Of a DNA stretch of 64,000 nt, positions 54,524 through 63,503 are shown piece by piece. The position numbers and the translations under genes are program-made. The notes beneath the pieces were generated by a model. The model had not been told where the DNA came from and did no database searches. It saw nothing but the letters and a program-made list of their open reading frames with translations. Each line of letters begins with the position of its first letter. Positions within the stretch are counted from its first letter, which is position 1. Source of the DNA: JALNYB01 sp963676235 (lineage in GTDB: Archaea; Thermoplasmatota; Thermoplasmata; Methanomassiliicoccales; Methanomethylophilaceae); contig OY781044.1 in assembly GCA_963676235.1 (NCBI GenBank), forward strand, positions 682,001 through 746,000, given 5' to 3'.

Positions 54524-54758
54524 TTTGAGTTCCCTTCGTGAAATATAATTTCTTTTCTTTCAAACCCATAATGAGTGTTTTGTCTTCGATCGTGACCGAG
54601 ACATAAGGTTCATCAACAGGTCCAAAGATACGTTTAACAGTCCCGACTCTCCTTTCTCTCTGATCGAATACAAGATTTCCTACGTCTGGAAGAGTTTCGC
54701 TTCTAACAACAGCTTTGCCGTCAGATGTCACTTCTTCAACAATTCCTAAAAAATCCAT
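54489..54758 (-). CDS. gar1: Gar1-like H/ACA RNP protein
   Basis: This 89-residue protein has the Gar1 barrel: [20 protein letters not shown], then [20 protein letters not shown] and [15 protein letters not shown] short basic C-terminus ends in KDKRRNRRN. Gar1 is part of the RNA-guided pseudouridylation machinery. I chose ATG 54758 over the frame start at 54773 because the domain begins there. Gar1 followed by TFB on one transcript is a common archaeal pair. Confidence 0.9.
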   Translation of the reverse strand: MDFLGIVEEVTSDGKAVVRSETLPDVGNLVFDQRERRVGTVKRIFGPVDEPYVSVTIEDKTLIMGLKEKKLYFTKGTQNGKDKRRNRRN

Positions 54759-55062
54759 GTTAGCGTTCCTCAAAAGGTGGGTCCTTGTTTAATATAGAAC
54801 CATTAGCAAAATCATATATATAATAGTTTGGGTAGTCTTTAATTACTATTTTGTCTTTGTATAAGAGCATTCGTGTAATTGTCATTAAAAATGCAAATTG
54901 TATGGCATATTCATCCATCCAAGAACGGACAAGTAGAGGTTTTTTACTTTTTTTCGAGTTGGTCTTTGTTCAGTTGCATCCTAAAATGTTTAATAATAAC
55001 AATGGTGTACCACCGGTAATTAATATTCGTTTAGCGAATGTAAAAAATTGGAGGTAGAAAAT

Positions 55063-55365
55063 TTGGATATCTGGAGTTTCCTCACGATAATCATCGTCGT
55101 ATTTGCATTGGTCATGATGATCACAGGCATCTTCTCGGCATATTTCGGAGCCGGTAAGAACAGAGCATATGGTTGTATTCTCTTTGTCGTGGGACTTGTA
55201 ACACTTGCCGTTTGGACATATCTCGTGGGCTACAGCGACATAAAACCATTTTGCGAAGTAGCTGGATGGGATGTAATGTACAATGCGCTTATCGATCTTA
55301 TCGGAATATTGATCGGTGCACTCATCGCGGTCGGGATTTTCCTGGTCGTAGTGTTGAAAAGTTAA
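55063..55365 (+). CDS. Small membrane protein, three helices
   Basis: This is a 100-residue protein with three predicted membrane helices (about 5-26, 36-55 and 76-99). The frame opens at TTG 55048, but a strong GGAGGT at 55050-55055 points to the TTG at 55063 as the true start. No family is recognised. It is a single gene followed by a GGGGT/ACCCC hairpin, so it has its own transcript. The 290 bp before it are AT-rich with no other supported gene. Confidence 0.65.
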   Translation: MDIWSFLTIIIVVFALVMMITGIFSAYFGAGKNRAYGCILFVVGLVTLAVWTYLVGYSDIKPFCEVAGWDVMYNALIDLIGILIGALIAVGIFLVVVLKS

Positions 55366-55372
55366 ACTTTAT

Positions 55373-55387
55373 GGGGTTCACACCCCC
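55373..55387 (+). terminator. Short GC hairpin after the membrane protein gene
   Basis: GGGGT pairs with ACCCC around TCAC, eight bases after the stop codon at 55365, followed by C and TTTATATATTTAT. A short factor-independent-looking terminator. Confidence 0.6.
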
Positions 55388-55463
55388 TTTATATATTTAT
55401 TACTGTTTTTTTGAAAGATACTCCTTCGGTGGGTTTTTATCCTTTCATTCTGTCGCTGTTTTG

Positions 55464-55943
55464 ATGGCAAAGGTTTCAATTATCATGGGAAGCAAGAGCG
55501 ATCTGCCTGTGGCGGAGAAAGCTATTGTAATACTCAAGAAGTTTGATATTATTTTTGATGTAGCTGTCGCATCTGCGCACAGGACTCCGAGGAGAGTAGA
55601 GGAACTCGTAAAGAATAGCGATGCAGATGTATTCATCGCTATTGCTGGTTTGTCTGCGGCACTTCCTGGAGTCATAGCATCATACACATGTAAACCTGTG
55701 ATTGGAGTGCCGGTCAGCGGTAGCATAAATTTCGATGCATTGTTATCGATTGTCCAGATGCCGCCAGGAATACCTGTGGCAGCTGTCGGAATGGATCGCG
55801 GAGATAACGCGGCAGTCTTGGCAGTTCAGATGATGAGCTTGTCATCTTCTGAACTGAGGCAGAGACTTTGTGACTATAGGAAAGAGATGGCTGACAAGGT
55901 ATTGGCTGATTCAGAACAGGTGGTTTTAAGTGTTCGGTGTTGA
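55464..55943 (+). CDS. purE: PurE, N5-carboxyaminoimidazole ribonucleotide mutase-like
   Basis: This 159-residue purine-biosynthesis enzyme has [15 protein letters not shown] (nucleotide-binding start), [10 protein letters not shown] with the catalytic His, [12 protein letters not shown] and [16 protein letters not shown]. The last is the VPV loop, near but not identical to the class I consensus. The frame extends upstream but the domain begins at ATG 55464. It overlaps guaAb by 14 bp. Confidence 0.94.
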   Translation: MAKVSIIMGSKSDLPVAEKAIVILKKFDIIFDVAVASAHRTPRRVEELVKNSDADVFIAIAGLSAALPGVIASYTCKPVIGVPVSGSINFDALLSIVQMPPGIPVAAVGMDRGDNAAVLAVQMMSLSSSELRQRLCDYRKEMADKVLADSEQVVLSVRC

Positions 55944-56877
55944 AGAGTTCGTAGATGAGACCATAGAGGATATTCGTAAGAAGATAACAGGGAATGCTAT
56001 CATTGCATGTTCTGGAGGAGTAGACAGTATGGTAGCTGCCGCTCTTGCAAGCAAGGCTATCGGTGACAGGCTATTGGCAGTCTACGTTGATACAGGACTT
56101 ATGAGAAAGGGTGAAACCGATGAAGTTCGCGCAATGCTCGAGCATACAGGTATAAACTACAAGATCGCCAGCGTCGGCGAGGAATTTTTTGCAGCACTCG
56201 ATGGTATCACCGATCCTGAACAGAAAAGGAAGATCATCGGTGAGAAATTCATAAGGGTCTTCGAGAAAGAGGCAAAAGGATTCAAAGCAGAATTCCTGGT
56301 CCAAGGTACTATAGCCCCAGATTGGATAGAGTCTGGTGACGGTGTCCGTGATACAATCAAATCTCATCACAATGTCGGAGGGCTTCCGAAGGAGATGGGA
56401 ATGACATTAGTGGAGCCTCTCAGGGACTTGTACAAGGATGAGGTTAGAGACGTAGCAAGATTCCTCAAGATACAGGCATCCGAAAGGCAGCCTTTTCCCG
56501 GGCCCGCACTCGCAGTAAGATGTCTCGGTGAAGTTACACCCGAGAATGTTGAAATCGTGCGTGAGGCATGTTACATCGTTGAGGATGAACTTCAGAAAGC
56601 GGCAAAAGCTGGGAAGATGGAGATCCCATGGCAATACTTTGCAGTATTGATACCTACAAGGACCGTAGGGGTTCAGGGAGATAGGAGAGCGTATGGAAGG
56701 ACCATCGTTGTTCGTGCGGTCACATCCATCGATGGAATGACTGCAACGTACACTACGATCCCGATGGATGTGCTTGATGCGATCTCTACGCGTATTACCA
56801 ACACAATGAAGAGTCAGGTCAATCGTGTTGTATACGACATAACGAATAAGCCACCTTCGACTATTGAATGGGAATAA
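55930..56877 (+). CDS. guaAb: GMP synthase, ATP-pyrophosphatase subunit (subunit B)
   Basis: This 315-residue subunit aminates XMP to GMP. The PP-loop is SGGVDSM (28-34), followed by the family marks [61 protein letters not shown] and the C-terminal [13 protein letters not shown]. The start is GTG inside the purE end. In archaea the glutaminase is a separate protein, here 65 bp downstream, so the whole enzyme is made from one region. Confidence 0.96.
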   Translation: MFGVEEFVDETIEDIRKKITGNAIIACSGGVDSMVAAALASKAIGDRLLAVYVDTGLMRKGETDEVRAMLEHTGINYKIASVGEEFFAALDGITDPEQKRKIIGEKFIRVFEKEAKGFKAEFLVQGTIAPDWIESGDGVRDTIKSHHNVGGLPKEMGMTLVEPLRDLYKDEVRDVARFLKIQASERQPFPGPALAVRCLGEVTPENVEIVREACYIVEDELQKAAKAGKMEIPWQYFAVLIPTRTVGVQGDRRAYGRTIVVRAVTSIDGMTATYTTIPMDVLDAISTRITNTMKSQVNRVVYDITNKPPSTIEWE

Positions 56878-56886
56878 ACTTTGAAC

Positions 56887-56900
56887 GGGGTAAAAGCCCC
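56887..56900 (+). terminator. Short GC hairpin between guaAb and guaAa
   Basis: GGGG pairs with CCCC around TAAAAG, ten bases after the guaAb stop. It resembles the other hairpins in the window and may reduce read-through into guaAa. Confidence 0.5.
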
Positions 56901-56941
56901 ATTCACATTACTTTTATACTACATATCATTATTTCTGCATA

Positions 56942-57520
56942 ATGAAGGTCTATGTCGTGGATAACGGAGGTCAGTGGACCCATCGTGAATGGCGTGTTCT
57001 GAAATATTTGAAAGTGGAGACTAAGATCATCCCCAACACTACGCCTTTTGACGAGATAAAGGACCTCGACGGGCTTGTCCTTTCGGGCGGAGCGCCAAGT
57101 GTTGCGACCGACGCCAGCCTTATGGGTAATAACGGCGAATACTTGGATAAAGCAGAATATCCTATTTTTGGTATCTGTGCGGGTATGCAATTCCTATCTG
57201 AACATTTCGGTGGAAAATTGGGGCCAAGCGTCATTCCTGAATTCGGACATGTAGATCTAATTGTAAAGTCGCACGATGATCTTTTCAAAGGCCTTCCAGA
57301 TGCATTTACGGTTTGGGGATCTCATAACGATGAGGTAAAATCGGTTCCCGATGGATTCGAGGTCATTGCAACATCTCCGACGTGTCCTGTAGAAGCAGTA
57401 AAATGTTTGACTCGTCCGATATATGGTGTTCAATTCCATCCGGAAGTTGAGAACACGGAGAACGGACCTCAGATATTTCAGAATTTCTTGGATATTGTTA
57501 TTAATTATAACAAACATTAA
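56942..57520 (+). CDS. guaAa: GMP synthase, glutamine amidotransferase subunit (subunit A)
   Basis: This 192-residue class I glutaminase hands ammonia to GuaAb. The start KVYVVDNGGQWTHREWRVL is typical of archaeal GuaAa. The nucleophile is in GICAGMQFL (Cys79), the other triad members in QFHPEVENTE. An AT-rich promoter stretch (56907-56935) lies before the ATG, so it probably has its own transcript. Confidence 0.96.
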   Translation: MKVYVVDNGGQWTHREWRVLKYLKVETKIIPNTTPFDEIKDLDGLVLSGGAPSVATDASLMGNNGEYLDKAEYPIFGICAGMQFLSEHFGGKLGPSVIPEFGHVDLIVKSHDDLFKGLPDAFTVWGSHNDEVKSVPDGFEVIATSPTCPVEAVKCLTRPIYGVQFHPEVENTENGPQIFQNFLDIVINYNKH

Positions 57521-57526
57521 GTTATA

Positions 57527-57997
57527 ATGGGAAAGGAAATAAGGTATTTTGAATCACAGCGCTTGATAAGCTCAATATGGCTTGCTACACTAATGTGTTT
57601 GGCATTCGTCATAGCAGAGGTTGCCGTAATTTATTGCTATGTAAACGATCTCAGTATGCCTTGGTATGTTATGATTGTTATCACTTTGGTTCTTGCATTA
57701 TTGATTTTGGCAGTATTGTTCCTGAGATACAGTGTGACTGTTACGGATAGCGAGGTTAGGATCAAGACGATCGGCGCGAGAGTAATTTCGAGAGATACAA
57801 TAGAGAAAACAGAGGTTCAGGAGATCCACGCGATTAGTCAATACGGTGGATGGGGCATCAGACATGTAGGAAATGGAACAGTTGGCTACATATTTTCGGG
57901 TGCAGAGAAAGGCGTAATGATTTTCATAAAAGACGGAAAGAAAGTTATGATATCATCACACAGATTCGAAGATCTTCAGAAAGCACTATCGAATTAA
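57527..57997 (+). CDS. Membrane protein with bacterial PH-like domain
   Basis: This is a 156-residue protein with two membrane helices (about 16-38 and 46-67). A soluble domain follows whose pattern (YSVTVTDSEVRIKTIGARV, VGYIFSGAEKGVMIFIKDGK, VMISSHRFEDLQKALS) matches bacterial PH-like domains of the YdbS kind. Function unknown. It begins 6 bp after guaAa on the same strand. It ends before a bidirectional hairpin. Confidence 0.7.
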   Translation: MGKEIRYFESQRLISSIWLATLMCLAFVIAEVAVIYCYVNDLSMPWYVMIVITLVLALLILAVLFLRYSVTVTDSEVRIKTIGARVISRDTIEKTEVQEIHAISQYGGWGIRHVGNGTVGYIFSGAEKGVMIFIKDGKKVMISSHRFEDLQKALSN

Positions 57998-58023
57998 ATT
58001 TTTCAAAAAGTAAAAAAATTATT

Positions 58024-58039
58024 CGGGGAATAAACCCCG
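58024..58039. terminator. Bidirectional hairpin between converging genes
   Basis: CGGGG pairs with CCCCG around AATAAA, between the ends of the plus-strand PH-like gene (57997) and the minus-strand UPF0147 gene (58049). T- or A-rich flanks on both sides fit termination of both transcripts. Confidence 0.65.
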
Positions 58040-58048
58040 TAAACAAAT

Positions 58049-58330
58049 TTATCTCGACTGATTGCTGACCATCTCAAGTTGGCTGATAACATTCCAGATG
58101 AGTGTTCTGCCGTGTAACGGTATGTTAGGGTCATTAGCAAGGTCATCAAGGATTATCATCGCACTGGTTGCACGGACATCCAACGCTTCCTTGTTATCAA
58201 GCAATTTAGCTTTCGCGTCTGATGCTCCCTTTCTGATGTTTCTGGGAACGGACGTATCTTCCGCCAGCATGTCCAGGACATCGACTATTTGTTTGATCTT
58301 ATCTGCTGCCATTGCGATTCCTTCTTTCAA
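58049..58330 (-). CDS. UPF0147 family protein
   Basis: This 93-residue, all-helical archaeal protein has the UPF0147 pattern: IKQIVDVLDMLAEDTSVPRN, IRKGASDAKAKLLD, RATSAMIILDDLANDPNIPL and GRTLIWNVISQLEMV. It is predicted to form a helical repeat; no function is established. Its start overlaps the stop of the small upstream protein by 4 bp. Confidence 0.92.
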   Translation of the reverse strand: MKEGIAMAADKIKQIVDVLDMLAEDTSVPRNIRKGASDAKAKLLDNKEALDVRATSAMIILDDLANDPNIPLHGRTLIWNVISQLEMVSNQSR

Positions 58331-58491
58331 ACTGTCTCGAATTCTTCTTGGAGATCAATGACAAGCTGTTCCAAAACCTCTTCAAAATTAGCGGATTTGT
58401 ATTCTCTCATACCGCCAATATCGCTTTGAATTCTGGCGACAAAGTTATTGTTCTCTTTGACCAATTCGACGTTGCACAAAACTTCTTCCAT
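58327..58491 (-). CDS. 54-residue protein upstream of UPF0147
   Basis: I chose ATG 58491, which gives MEEVLCNVELVKENNNFVAR and IQSDIGGMREYKSANFEEVL followed by EQLVIDLQEEFETV. It is predicted as beta-beta-beta-alpha. The family is not recognised. Translational coupling with UPF0147 (4-bp overlap) supports the gene. A frame start 11 codons upstream would fall in the likely 5' leader. Confidence 0.65.
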   Translation of the reverse strand: MEEVLCNVELVKENNNFVARIQSDIGGMREYKSANFEEVLEQLVIDLQEEFETV

Positions 58492-58710
58492 TTCAAATAC
58501 CCCGTGCAAGAATATCTGCACCAACTAATAGCCGATATTTAATAGTTGGCTATAAAGATTTTCTCGTAAAAATGATGCTGGCAGTCATTTGACGTGTACA
58601 TTAGAGGAGATTCGTACAAATCTGAGGATCTTTTGGAAACAGTTATATCGGTTCAAAAAACCATAAGAATATAGCTTTTTTTCGTATTTTCAACACCACA
58701 ACGTACCGAA

Positions 58711-58720
58711 ACCTTTAAGA
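58711..58720 (+). promoter_or_regulatory. BRE/TATA element of the secE-spt5-L11 operon
   Basis: CCGAAACCTTTAAGATAG (58706-58723) has a purine-rich B recognition element followed by TTTAAGATA, placing the transcript start near 58740. The roughly 85-base leader contains a GTTCG...CGAAC inverted pair (58785-58810 region) before the GGGAG Shine-Dalgarno of secE. Confidence 0.55.
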
Positions 58721-58825
58721 TAGATATTCAAATTAGGGACACTATTCAATTGTTGCCTTCAGTGGTAACGAAAGAGCGAGATGTCGTTCGAGATTATAGG
58801 TCGGACGAACAAGGAAGGGAGAAAA

Positions 58826-59050
58826 ATGAGCGAAGGGGAAAGTAGGGCAGAGGAATTTCAAGAGAATCTTGAATCGAAGGCAGGAAACCTCGGAAAAGGT
58901 AAATATGGCAGAATCCTCAAGATGGCCCGCACACCTACCAGGGATGAGTACAAGAAGACCTGCTACATTGCAGCAATTGGAATGATTATTCTTGGAGTAG
59001 TAGGTTTCTCTATTTTCTGGTTGATGACCTACCTTCCGAACTATTTCTAA
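58826..59050 (+). CDS. secE: SecE / Sec61-gamma protein translocase subunit
   Basis: This 74-residue subunit has an amphipathic N-terminal helix (RILKMARTPTRDEYKKTCYI) and one membrane helix (AAIGMIILGVVGFSIFWLM), the SecE/Sec61-gamma layout. I chose ATG 58826 after GGGAGA; an in-frame ATG at 58781 would add 15 residues and remains possible. The gene heads the usual archaeal secE-spt5-L11 cluster. Confidence 0.9.
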   Translation: MSEGESRAEEFQENLESKAGNLGKGKYGRILKMARTPTRDEYKKTCYIAAIGMIILGVVGFSIFWLMTYLPNYF

Positions 59051-59069
59051 ATTTACGGAGCAATGAAAA

Positions 59070-59900
59070 ATGTCAGATCTTGGATTAGGAGGCCCCATTG
59101 TAGCCGGCGAAAGTGGTACGAAGGACGTCCACGCTGGGGGTATAAACACATGGAAATTCCAGCTTAGTACAGATGTGTCGGTAGCGACCTTGTGTTTTGA
59201 CATTGTCACCGGACCAGATTCAGACGATGCCCCGGAATGGACCGTTACATTGTATGACTCTACGGGCGGAGAACTCTGGAGTAATTATCGCAGCAGAAGA
59301 GAGATCGACATAGATTTTCCTGGAAAAGGCGTTAAAGAATTTAAATTGGAGATTATCTGCCCGAAAGGAGCAAGATACGGAGACACAGTAGATGTTGATA
59401 TTCAGGCATCAAGCACTGGTGGAACATCGACTATAAGCTTCGGGGCTGTTGCAAAACAGTCAATTATGGTACTTAAAACTCAGATCGACCAGGAGAGGAC
59501 TGTCGCAGACGCTCTAATGTCGAAGGCAAATGTCGGAGAGAAGGACATTTTCGCAGTCTTCAGCCCAGCTGGCCTGAGAGGATACGTTTTCGTAGAAGGA
59601 ATGAATACCGACCATCTTCGTGAGAAGACAAGGGATATCAAAAAAGCACGTTCCTTCGTTGACGGAGAGACAAGCATCGATGAGATAAGTCATTATTTGG
59701 TGCCTGTTTCAGCCGTCATCGGAATGGTCGAAGGAGATCTCGTTGAGCTTATCAACGGCCCGTTCAAGGGAGAGATCGCCAGGGTACAGCAGATCGATCA
59801 GGCCAAAGAGGAGATCACAGTTGAACTCGTCGAGGCTATGGTGCCGATCCCAGTCACCGTCAAGGGTGACAGTGTAAGAATTATTGAAAAGGAGAAATGA
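59070..59900 (+). CDS. spt5: Transcription elongation factor Spt5 (NusG) with extra N-terminal domain
   Basis: The C-terminal 150 residues are ordinary archaeal Spt5. An NGN domain (QSIMVLKTQIDQERTVADAL, GLRGYVFVEGMNTDHLREK) is followed by a KOW domain (GMVEGDLVELINGPFKGEIA). In front lies about 125 residues (SDLGLGGPIVAGESGTKDVH to DVDIQASSTGGTSTISFGAV). Their strand pattern suggests an Ig-like or CARDB-like beta-sandwich, absent from standard archaeal Spt5 of about 150 residues. The start ATG is downstream of secE by 19 bp and in normal operon context, and the domains are in one frame. Confidence 0.93.
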   Translation: MSDLGLGGPIVAGESGTKDVHAGGINTWKFQLSTDVSVATLCFDIVTGPDSDDAPEWTVTLYDSTGGELWSNYRSRREIDIDFPGKGVKEFKLEIICPKGARYGDTVDVDIQASSTGGTSTISFGAVAKQSIMVLKTQIDQERTVADALMSKANVGEKDIFAVFSPAGLRGYVFVEGMNTDHLREKTRDIKKARSFVDGETSIDEISHYLVPVSAVIGMVEGDLVELINGPFKGEIARVQQIDQAKEEITVELVEAMVPIPVTVKGDSVRIIEKEK

Positions 59901-60379
59901 ACACAATGGTTGATACTGTTGAGGCATTAGTTGATGGAGGCAGGGCCTCCGCAGGTCCACCCCTCGGTCCGGCACTCGGACCCAAAGGAGTAAACATCGG
60001 TCAGGTTATAGCAAAAATCAATGAGAAGACGAAAGCCTTCTCTGGAATGAAAGTTCCTGTAAAGATATTGATAAATTCTGACAAGACATTCGACGTCAAG
60101 GTAGGAACACCTCCAATGTCCGCTCTCGTTAAATCAGAGCTTGGACTTGCGAGTGGATCTAGCAACGCAAAGACTACAAAGGTCGCAGACATGACTATCG
60201 CACAGGCAAAGAAGATCGCTGAAATGAAACAGGACAGCCTTCTCGGAGCCACCGTGAAAGCACGTGTTCTCGAAGTTTCTGGAAATTGCGTTAGCGTCGG
60301 TGTAACTATTGATGGAAAAGACCCGAAGGTCTTCCAGAAAGATGTTAAGGCCGGTCTTTACGACGATCAGCTTCAGTGA
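59897..60379 (+). CDS. rplK: Ribosomal protein L11
   Basis: This 160-residue protein of the GTPase-associated centre has the typical TVEALVDGGRASAGPPLGPA and PKGVNIGQVIAKINEKTK, a VGTPPMSALVKSELG loop and the C-terminal rRNA-binding domain (KVADMTIAQAKKIAEMKQDS). The first ATG at 59897 overlaps the Spt5 stop (ATGA); an in-frame ATG at 59906 also fits. The L1-L10-L12 genes that normally follow begin only about 3.2 kb downstream here. Confidence 0.96.
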   Translation: MNTMVDTVEALVDGGRASAGPPLGPALGPKGVNIGQVIAKINEKTKAFSGMKVPVKILINSDKTFDVKVGTPPMSALVKSELGLASGSSNAKTTKVADMTIAQAKKIAEMKQDSLLGATVKARVLEVSGNCVSVGVTIDGKDPKVFQKDVKAGLYDDQLQ

Positions 60380-60391
60380 ATAAACATTAAC

Positions 60392-60405
60392 GGGGCACAT
60401 ACCCC
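60392..60405 (+). terminator. Short GC hairpin after L11
   Basis: GGGG pairs with CCCC around CACATA, twelve bases after the L11 stop. This breaks the operon between L11 and L1. Confidence 0.5.
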
Positions 60406-60698
60406 CAATTCTTTGTGTTTGAAACACCACGGGGTCTTCGCAAATCCCATTTTTATTTTTTTTAACCAAATGAATGTATATTTCAAATTGTTACTTTTTC
60501 AATATGCACGGAAGCATATGCATTTATTGTTATCAGAAAAACTTCTCTACGGGATAAGTCGATAGGGGTTTCAATTTTATTATAACCCGACTTTGAAAGA
60601 CAATGTAAAAGCAGATTGCGATCATGATTGCAATAGACGGAATCACGGAGGTCGGATAATATGGAGAATAAATCTCGAATTAATCAATTATCAATGCT

Positions 60699-61703
60699 TT
60701 ACGTTCTGATATGTTCAGAACCCATCTTGGACTCGACCTCATATAACAGTCTTGTGAGATTTTTTAGGTTGATGGTCTCGATAGCCAGTTTGTGGCGGTA
60801 TTCCCTACACCCATGACAACCGGCGATGAATTTAGGGGCAATGCCGCGGAGCATATTCATAGCTAATTCCTCTCCTTTCTCCTGAATGAGGGCATCGGCG
60901 AGAGAAAGGCACCAATCCACCTGTTGAGATATGATAGGGGTGGGAAGTGTCTCTCCGGTACGATAGTAATGGTCGATCTGAGTTATGAGGTATGGATTTC
61001 CCACGGCCCCGCGGGCCGCCATCACTGCGGAGGCTCCAGTGATATCGACAGCACGGATGGCATCATCTAGGGAATAGATGTTCCCGGATATTATCAACGG
61101 AACGGACATATCCGATTGTAGGCCTTCTATGAGTTCGAAATGGGGATTTCCGGTGTAAAGTTCCTCTCTGGTCCTTGCATGAACGGTGATGGCATCCACG
61201 CCAGCATTCGTCAGTTCGTCTATCACTTGGCGGAAGTTGATGTTCTTATTGCTTCCCAAGCGTATTTTGGCGGTGACAGGCACGTCTACAGTCTTCTTTA
61301 TGCGACGCACTATGTCGCCACATTTACTCGGGTCATCCATCAATGCGGACCCAGAGCCGTTGCTAACGACCTTGGATACGGGGCAGCCCATGTTTATATC
61401 GAAGAAATCTATGTTTTGGTTGTAAAGTATGGCGTTCTTCGCGGCCTTTGCAAGGTTATCTGGGTCGTTACCTAATAACTGAAGGCCGGTAGGATAATTG
61501 CGTCCGAATCTAACATATGTCATGGACCTTTGTAGACCGTGGACGATTCCGTTGTCAGAGGTCATTTCTGTGACTGATACGGCTACTCCGAAGGGTTTCA
61601 TGAATTCTCTATAGCTGCTACATGTTATGCCAGACATGGGTCCCAGGACCACGCGGCCCTCGATTTTCAGATCACCGATCTTCCACATTAGGATTGGGAC
61701 CAT
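60699..61703 (-). CDS. dus: tRNA-dihydrouridine synthase (Dus family)
   Basis: This FMN enzyme of 334 residues reduces uridines in tRNA. FMN-binding and catalytic marks are VVLGPMSGITCSSYREF, LQLLGNDPDNLAKAAK, FDINMGCPVSKVVSNGSGSA (the catalytic Cys), VTAKIRLGSNK, AITVHARTREE, ISGNIYSLDD and VMAARGAVGNPYL. An in-frame ATG at residue 7 (61685) may be the true start. It is a minus-strand gene placed between the split L11 and L1 parts of the ribosomal cluster. The 319 bp before L11 hold only an AT-rich spacer. Confidence 0.93.
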   Translation of the reverse strand: MVPILMWKIGDLKIEGRVVLGPMSGITCSSYREFMKPFGVAVSVTEMTSDNGIVHGLQRSMTYVRFGRNYPTGLQLLGNDPDNLAKAAKNAILYNQNIDFFDINMGCPVSKVVSNGSGSALMDDPSKCGDIVRRIKKTVDVPVTAKIRLGSNKNINFRQVIDELTNAGVDAITVHARTREELYTGNPHFELIEGLQSDMSVPLIISGNIYSLDDAIRAVDITGASAVMAARGAVGNPYLITQIDHYYRTGETLPTPIISQQVDWCLSLADALIQEKGEELAMNMLRGIAPKFIAGCHGCREYRHKLAIETINLKNLTRLLYEVESKMGSEHIRT

Positions 61704-62126
61704 AATACGCGTGTTTATCAGGTTTACGTGAGGTAAGTTATATTTCCAATAAATTTACAAGCTGCAATGTTCGCAATTCTGTTTCTATATTCTAAGCTAC
61801 TTTGATATCATCTTGTATTTTTGGTCACAATCATATTCCTAATGTCTGTTACTGTCTGAATATTGAACATTCTATTACATTTTAGACTTAGTGTAGATAT
61901 AGTGAGCGTGACGAATTTTGATGATTTTATAGATTAAGACGTCCGTGTCTTATTTCTGATATGAGCATGACACTAAATTGTGGGCAAATATAAGAATCAG
62001 ACTTGTTTAACTAGTTTAAAAATAAAAAGAACTGTGCCAAAATAATATGGTTCACAAGGAGCAATAAATTTACACTTTTTAATTTTAAGATACAATCTAT
62101 TGGATACTTTTGTATAAGGATGAAAG
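61704..62126. other. 423-bp AT-rich gap, no gene seen
   Basis: This holds the promoter of dus (minus) and of the methyltransferase gene (plus). An AAGAC...GTCTT inverted pair (around 61935-61950) is present but has no T tract or partner. No tRNA, guide RNA or supported frame was found. Confidence 0.35.
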
Positions 62127-62795
62127 ATGAATAAAAGGCCGTCTGTCCAACATTTCTATATCTTTTGTTCGTATTCCGTTATTATGGATTACACTCAGTT
62201 CGGATGTCCTCGCGGAGAAGAGGGGCGTTCAATTTTAGAAGACATGAATATTCATCACAGACCTCTTTCCGAATGGGCTATTGAAAAACTTTCTTCAACA
62301 TATACCAGCATACTAGATGTCGGATGTGGCGGAGGGATGCAATTATCTATTCTATCCACAAAGTATCCGAATGCCTCTTTGATAGGTGTTGACATATCCG
62401 AAGAAGCCATAACAAAAGCTTTGGAAACCAATCATAAGGATATAGATTCTGGAAGGTGTAAAATTATTAAAGCTTCAGTATTCGAGCTTCCATTTGGAGA
62501 CTGTACATTTGATCTTGTTACTGCATTTGAGACATATTTCTTCTGGTCGGATCTTCCTGTGGCAATCGAGGAGATACACAGAGTATTGAAGCCTGGAAAA
62601 TGTTTTCAGATAATATCTGAACAATATCCTCATCCGAGATTCAACGATAAAATATCTGAGCGTGCAAAGCTTTGTAATTTTACATTAGTGACTAATGAAG
62701 AGATGGTACGATTATTGGAAAATAATGGTTTCTCTGTAAAAATGGACGTTATAGAAGATAAGAACTGGGTATGTTTTATAGCAATTAAGAATTAA
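62127..62795 (+). CDS. Class I SAM-dependent methyltransferase
   Basis: This 222-residue Rossmann-fold methyltransferase has ILDVGCGGGMQLSILSTKYP (motif I, SAM binding), LIGVDISEEAI (motif II), VFELPFGDCTFDLVTAFETY (post-II) and EEIHRVLKPGKCFQI (motif III). The substrate is unknown. The start at ATG 62127 follows GGATG; an in-frame ATG at 62184 (MDYTQFGCPRGEEGRSIL) begins the conserved part and is also plausible. It ends before a bidirectional hairpin shared with the convergent membrane protein. Confidence 0.88.
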   Translation: MNKRPSVQHFYIFCSYSVIMDYTQFGCPRGEEGRSILEDMNIHHRPLSEWAIEKLSSTYTSILDVGCGGGMQLSILSTKYPNASLIGVDISEEAITKALETNHKDIDSGRCKIIKASVFELPFGDCTFDLVTAFETYFFWSDLPVAIEEIHRVLKPGKCFQIISEQYPHPRFNDKISERAKLCNFTLVTNEEMVRLLENNGFSVKMDVIEDKNWVCFIAIKN

Positions 62796-62804
62796 AAGTT
62801 ATAA

Positions 62805-62822
62805 TGCGGTCTTTCGACCGCA
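62805..62822. terminator. Bidirectional hairpin between methyltransferase and membrane protein
   Basis: TGCGGTC and GACCGCA form a seven-pair stem around TTTC, between two converging gene ends (62795 and 62830). Confidence 0.65.
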
Positions 62823-62829
62823 ATCGAGT

Positions 62830-63417
62830 TTATAGAACGGGAAGCACGTCCTTTTCGGTTTCTAGGAAAATCCAGTTTCCGATAGCCTGGTATAGGAATA
62901 CTATTCCGCTTACGAGTAATGCGATACCCGCGATCAGTATCGATGTGTCTCCATTGAACAGAGATGATACCAAAAATGCAATGGCCATTAAAAGTGATGA
63001 TATTCCAGATAGAATGTTATATGTCGCGAACAGTATGGTTGTGGCAACAAGGGTTCCGATACCAATCATGACATCGATGAGGAAGAATCCATTGAATCCA
63101 TACCACGCGGAGAGTCCGAATATGAATATTGAGACACCCCACATTCCAATAAGCATCCCTTCTGTTATCATGTCATTCTTGCCTGCGTAATATGCCATAG
63201 CTATGAGGAGTGCACCTGCGACTATTTTGAAGATTGTATATTCGGTACCAGTTGCATCGAACATATTCATAGAATTATTCATATAATTCAGACCTACGAT
63301 TATAAGGGTCATACTGAAGAAGAATAGACACATAACCGAAATGAAATCAATATTGTTGTTTAATTCATAATCTTCATAAGATTCATAAGTATCGTCTGAG
63401 ATATCATCGTTGTCCAT
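62830..63417 (-). CDS. Unknown membrane protein with six helices
   Basis: This 195-residue protein has an acidic N-terminal tail (DNDDISDDTYESYEDYEL) and six predicted membrane helices in pairs (about 24-43, 60-78, 83-101, 107-125, 129-150, 156-180). The layout is like the HdeD or acetate-uptake (GPR1/YaaH) proteins, but I see no diagnostic motif. Function unknown. It lies convergent to the methyltransferase and upstream faces the L1 promoter. Confidence 0.65.
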   Translation of the reverse strand: MDNDDISDDTYESYEDYELNNNIDFISVMCLFFFSMTLIIVGLNYMNNSMNMFDATGTEYTIFKIVAGALLIAMAYYAGKNDMITEGMLIGMWGVSIFIFGLSAWYGFNGFFLIDVMIGIGTLVATTILFATYNILSGISSLLMAIAFLVSSLFNGDTSILIAGIALLVSGIVFLYQAIGNWIFLETEKDVLPVL

Positions 63418-63503
63418 GACTTGGTATCGAAGTCATGTATATTTATGAATTCGTTGTTCGTTGTTTTTATAGTATAGATATTTTCGAATTACTGTACCAA
63501 ACC

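Noticed and set aside
54851..55057. A 68-codon frame between the gar1 and membrane-protein genes
   Set aside because: It has no ribosome binding site and a composition like the surrounding AT-rich spacer. It runs into the Shine-Dalgarno of the next gene.
58560..58630. A C/D box RNA in the secE upstream region
   Set aside because: An ATGATG and a CTGA occur, but the distances are wrong and there is no second box pair or closing stem.
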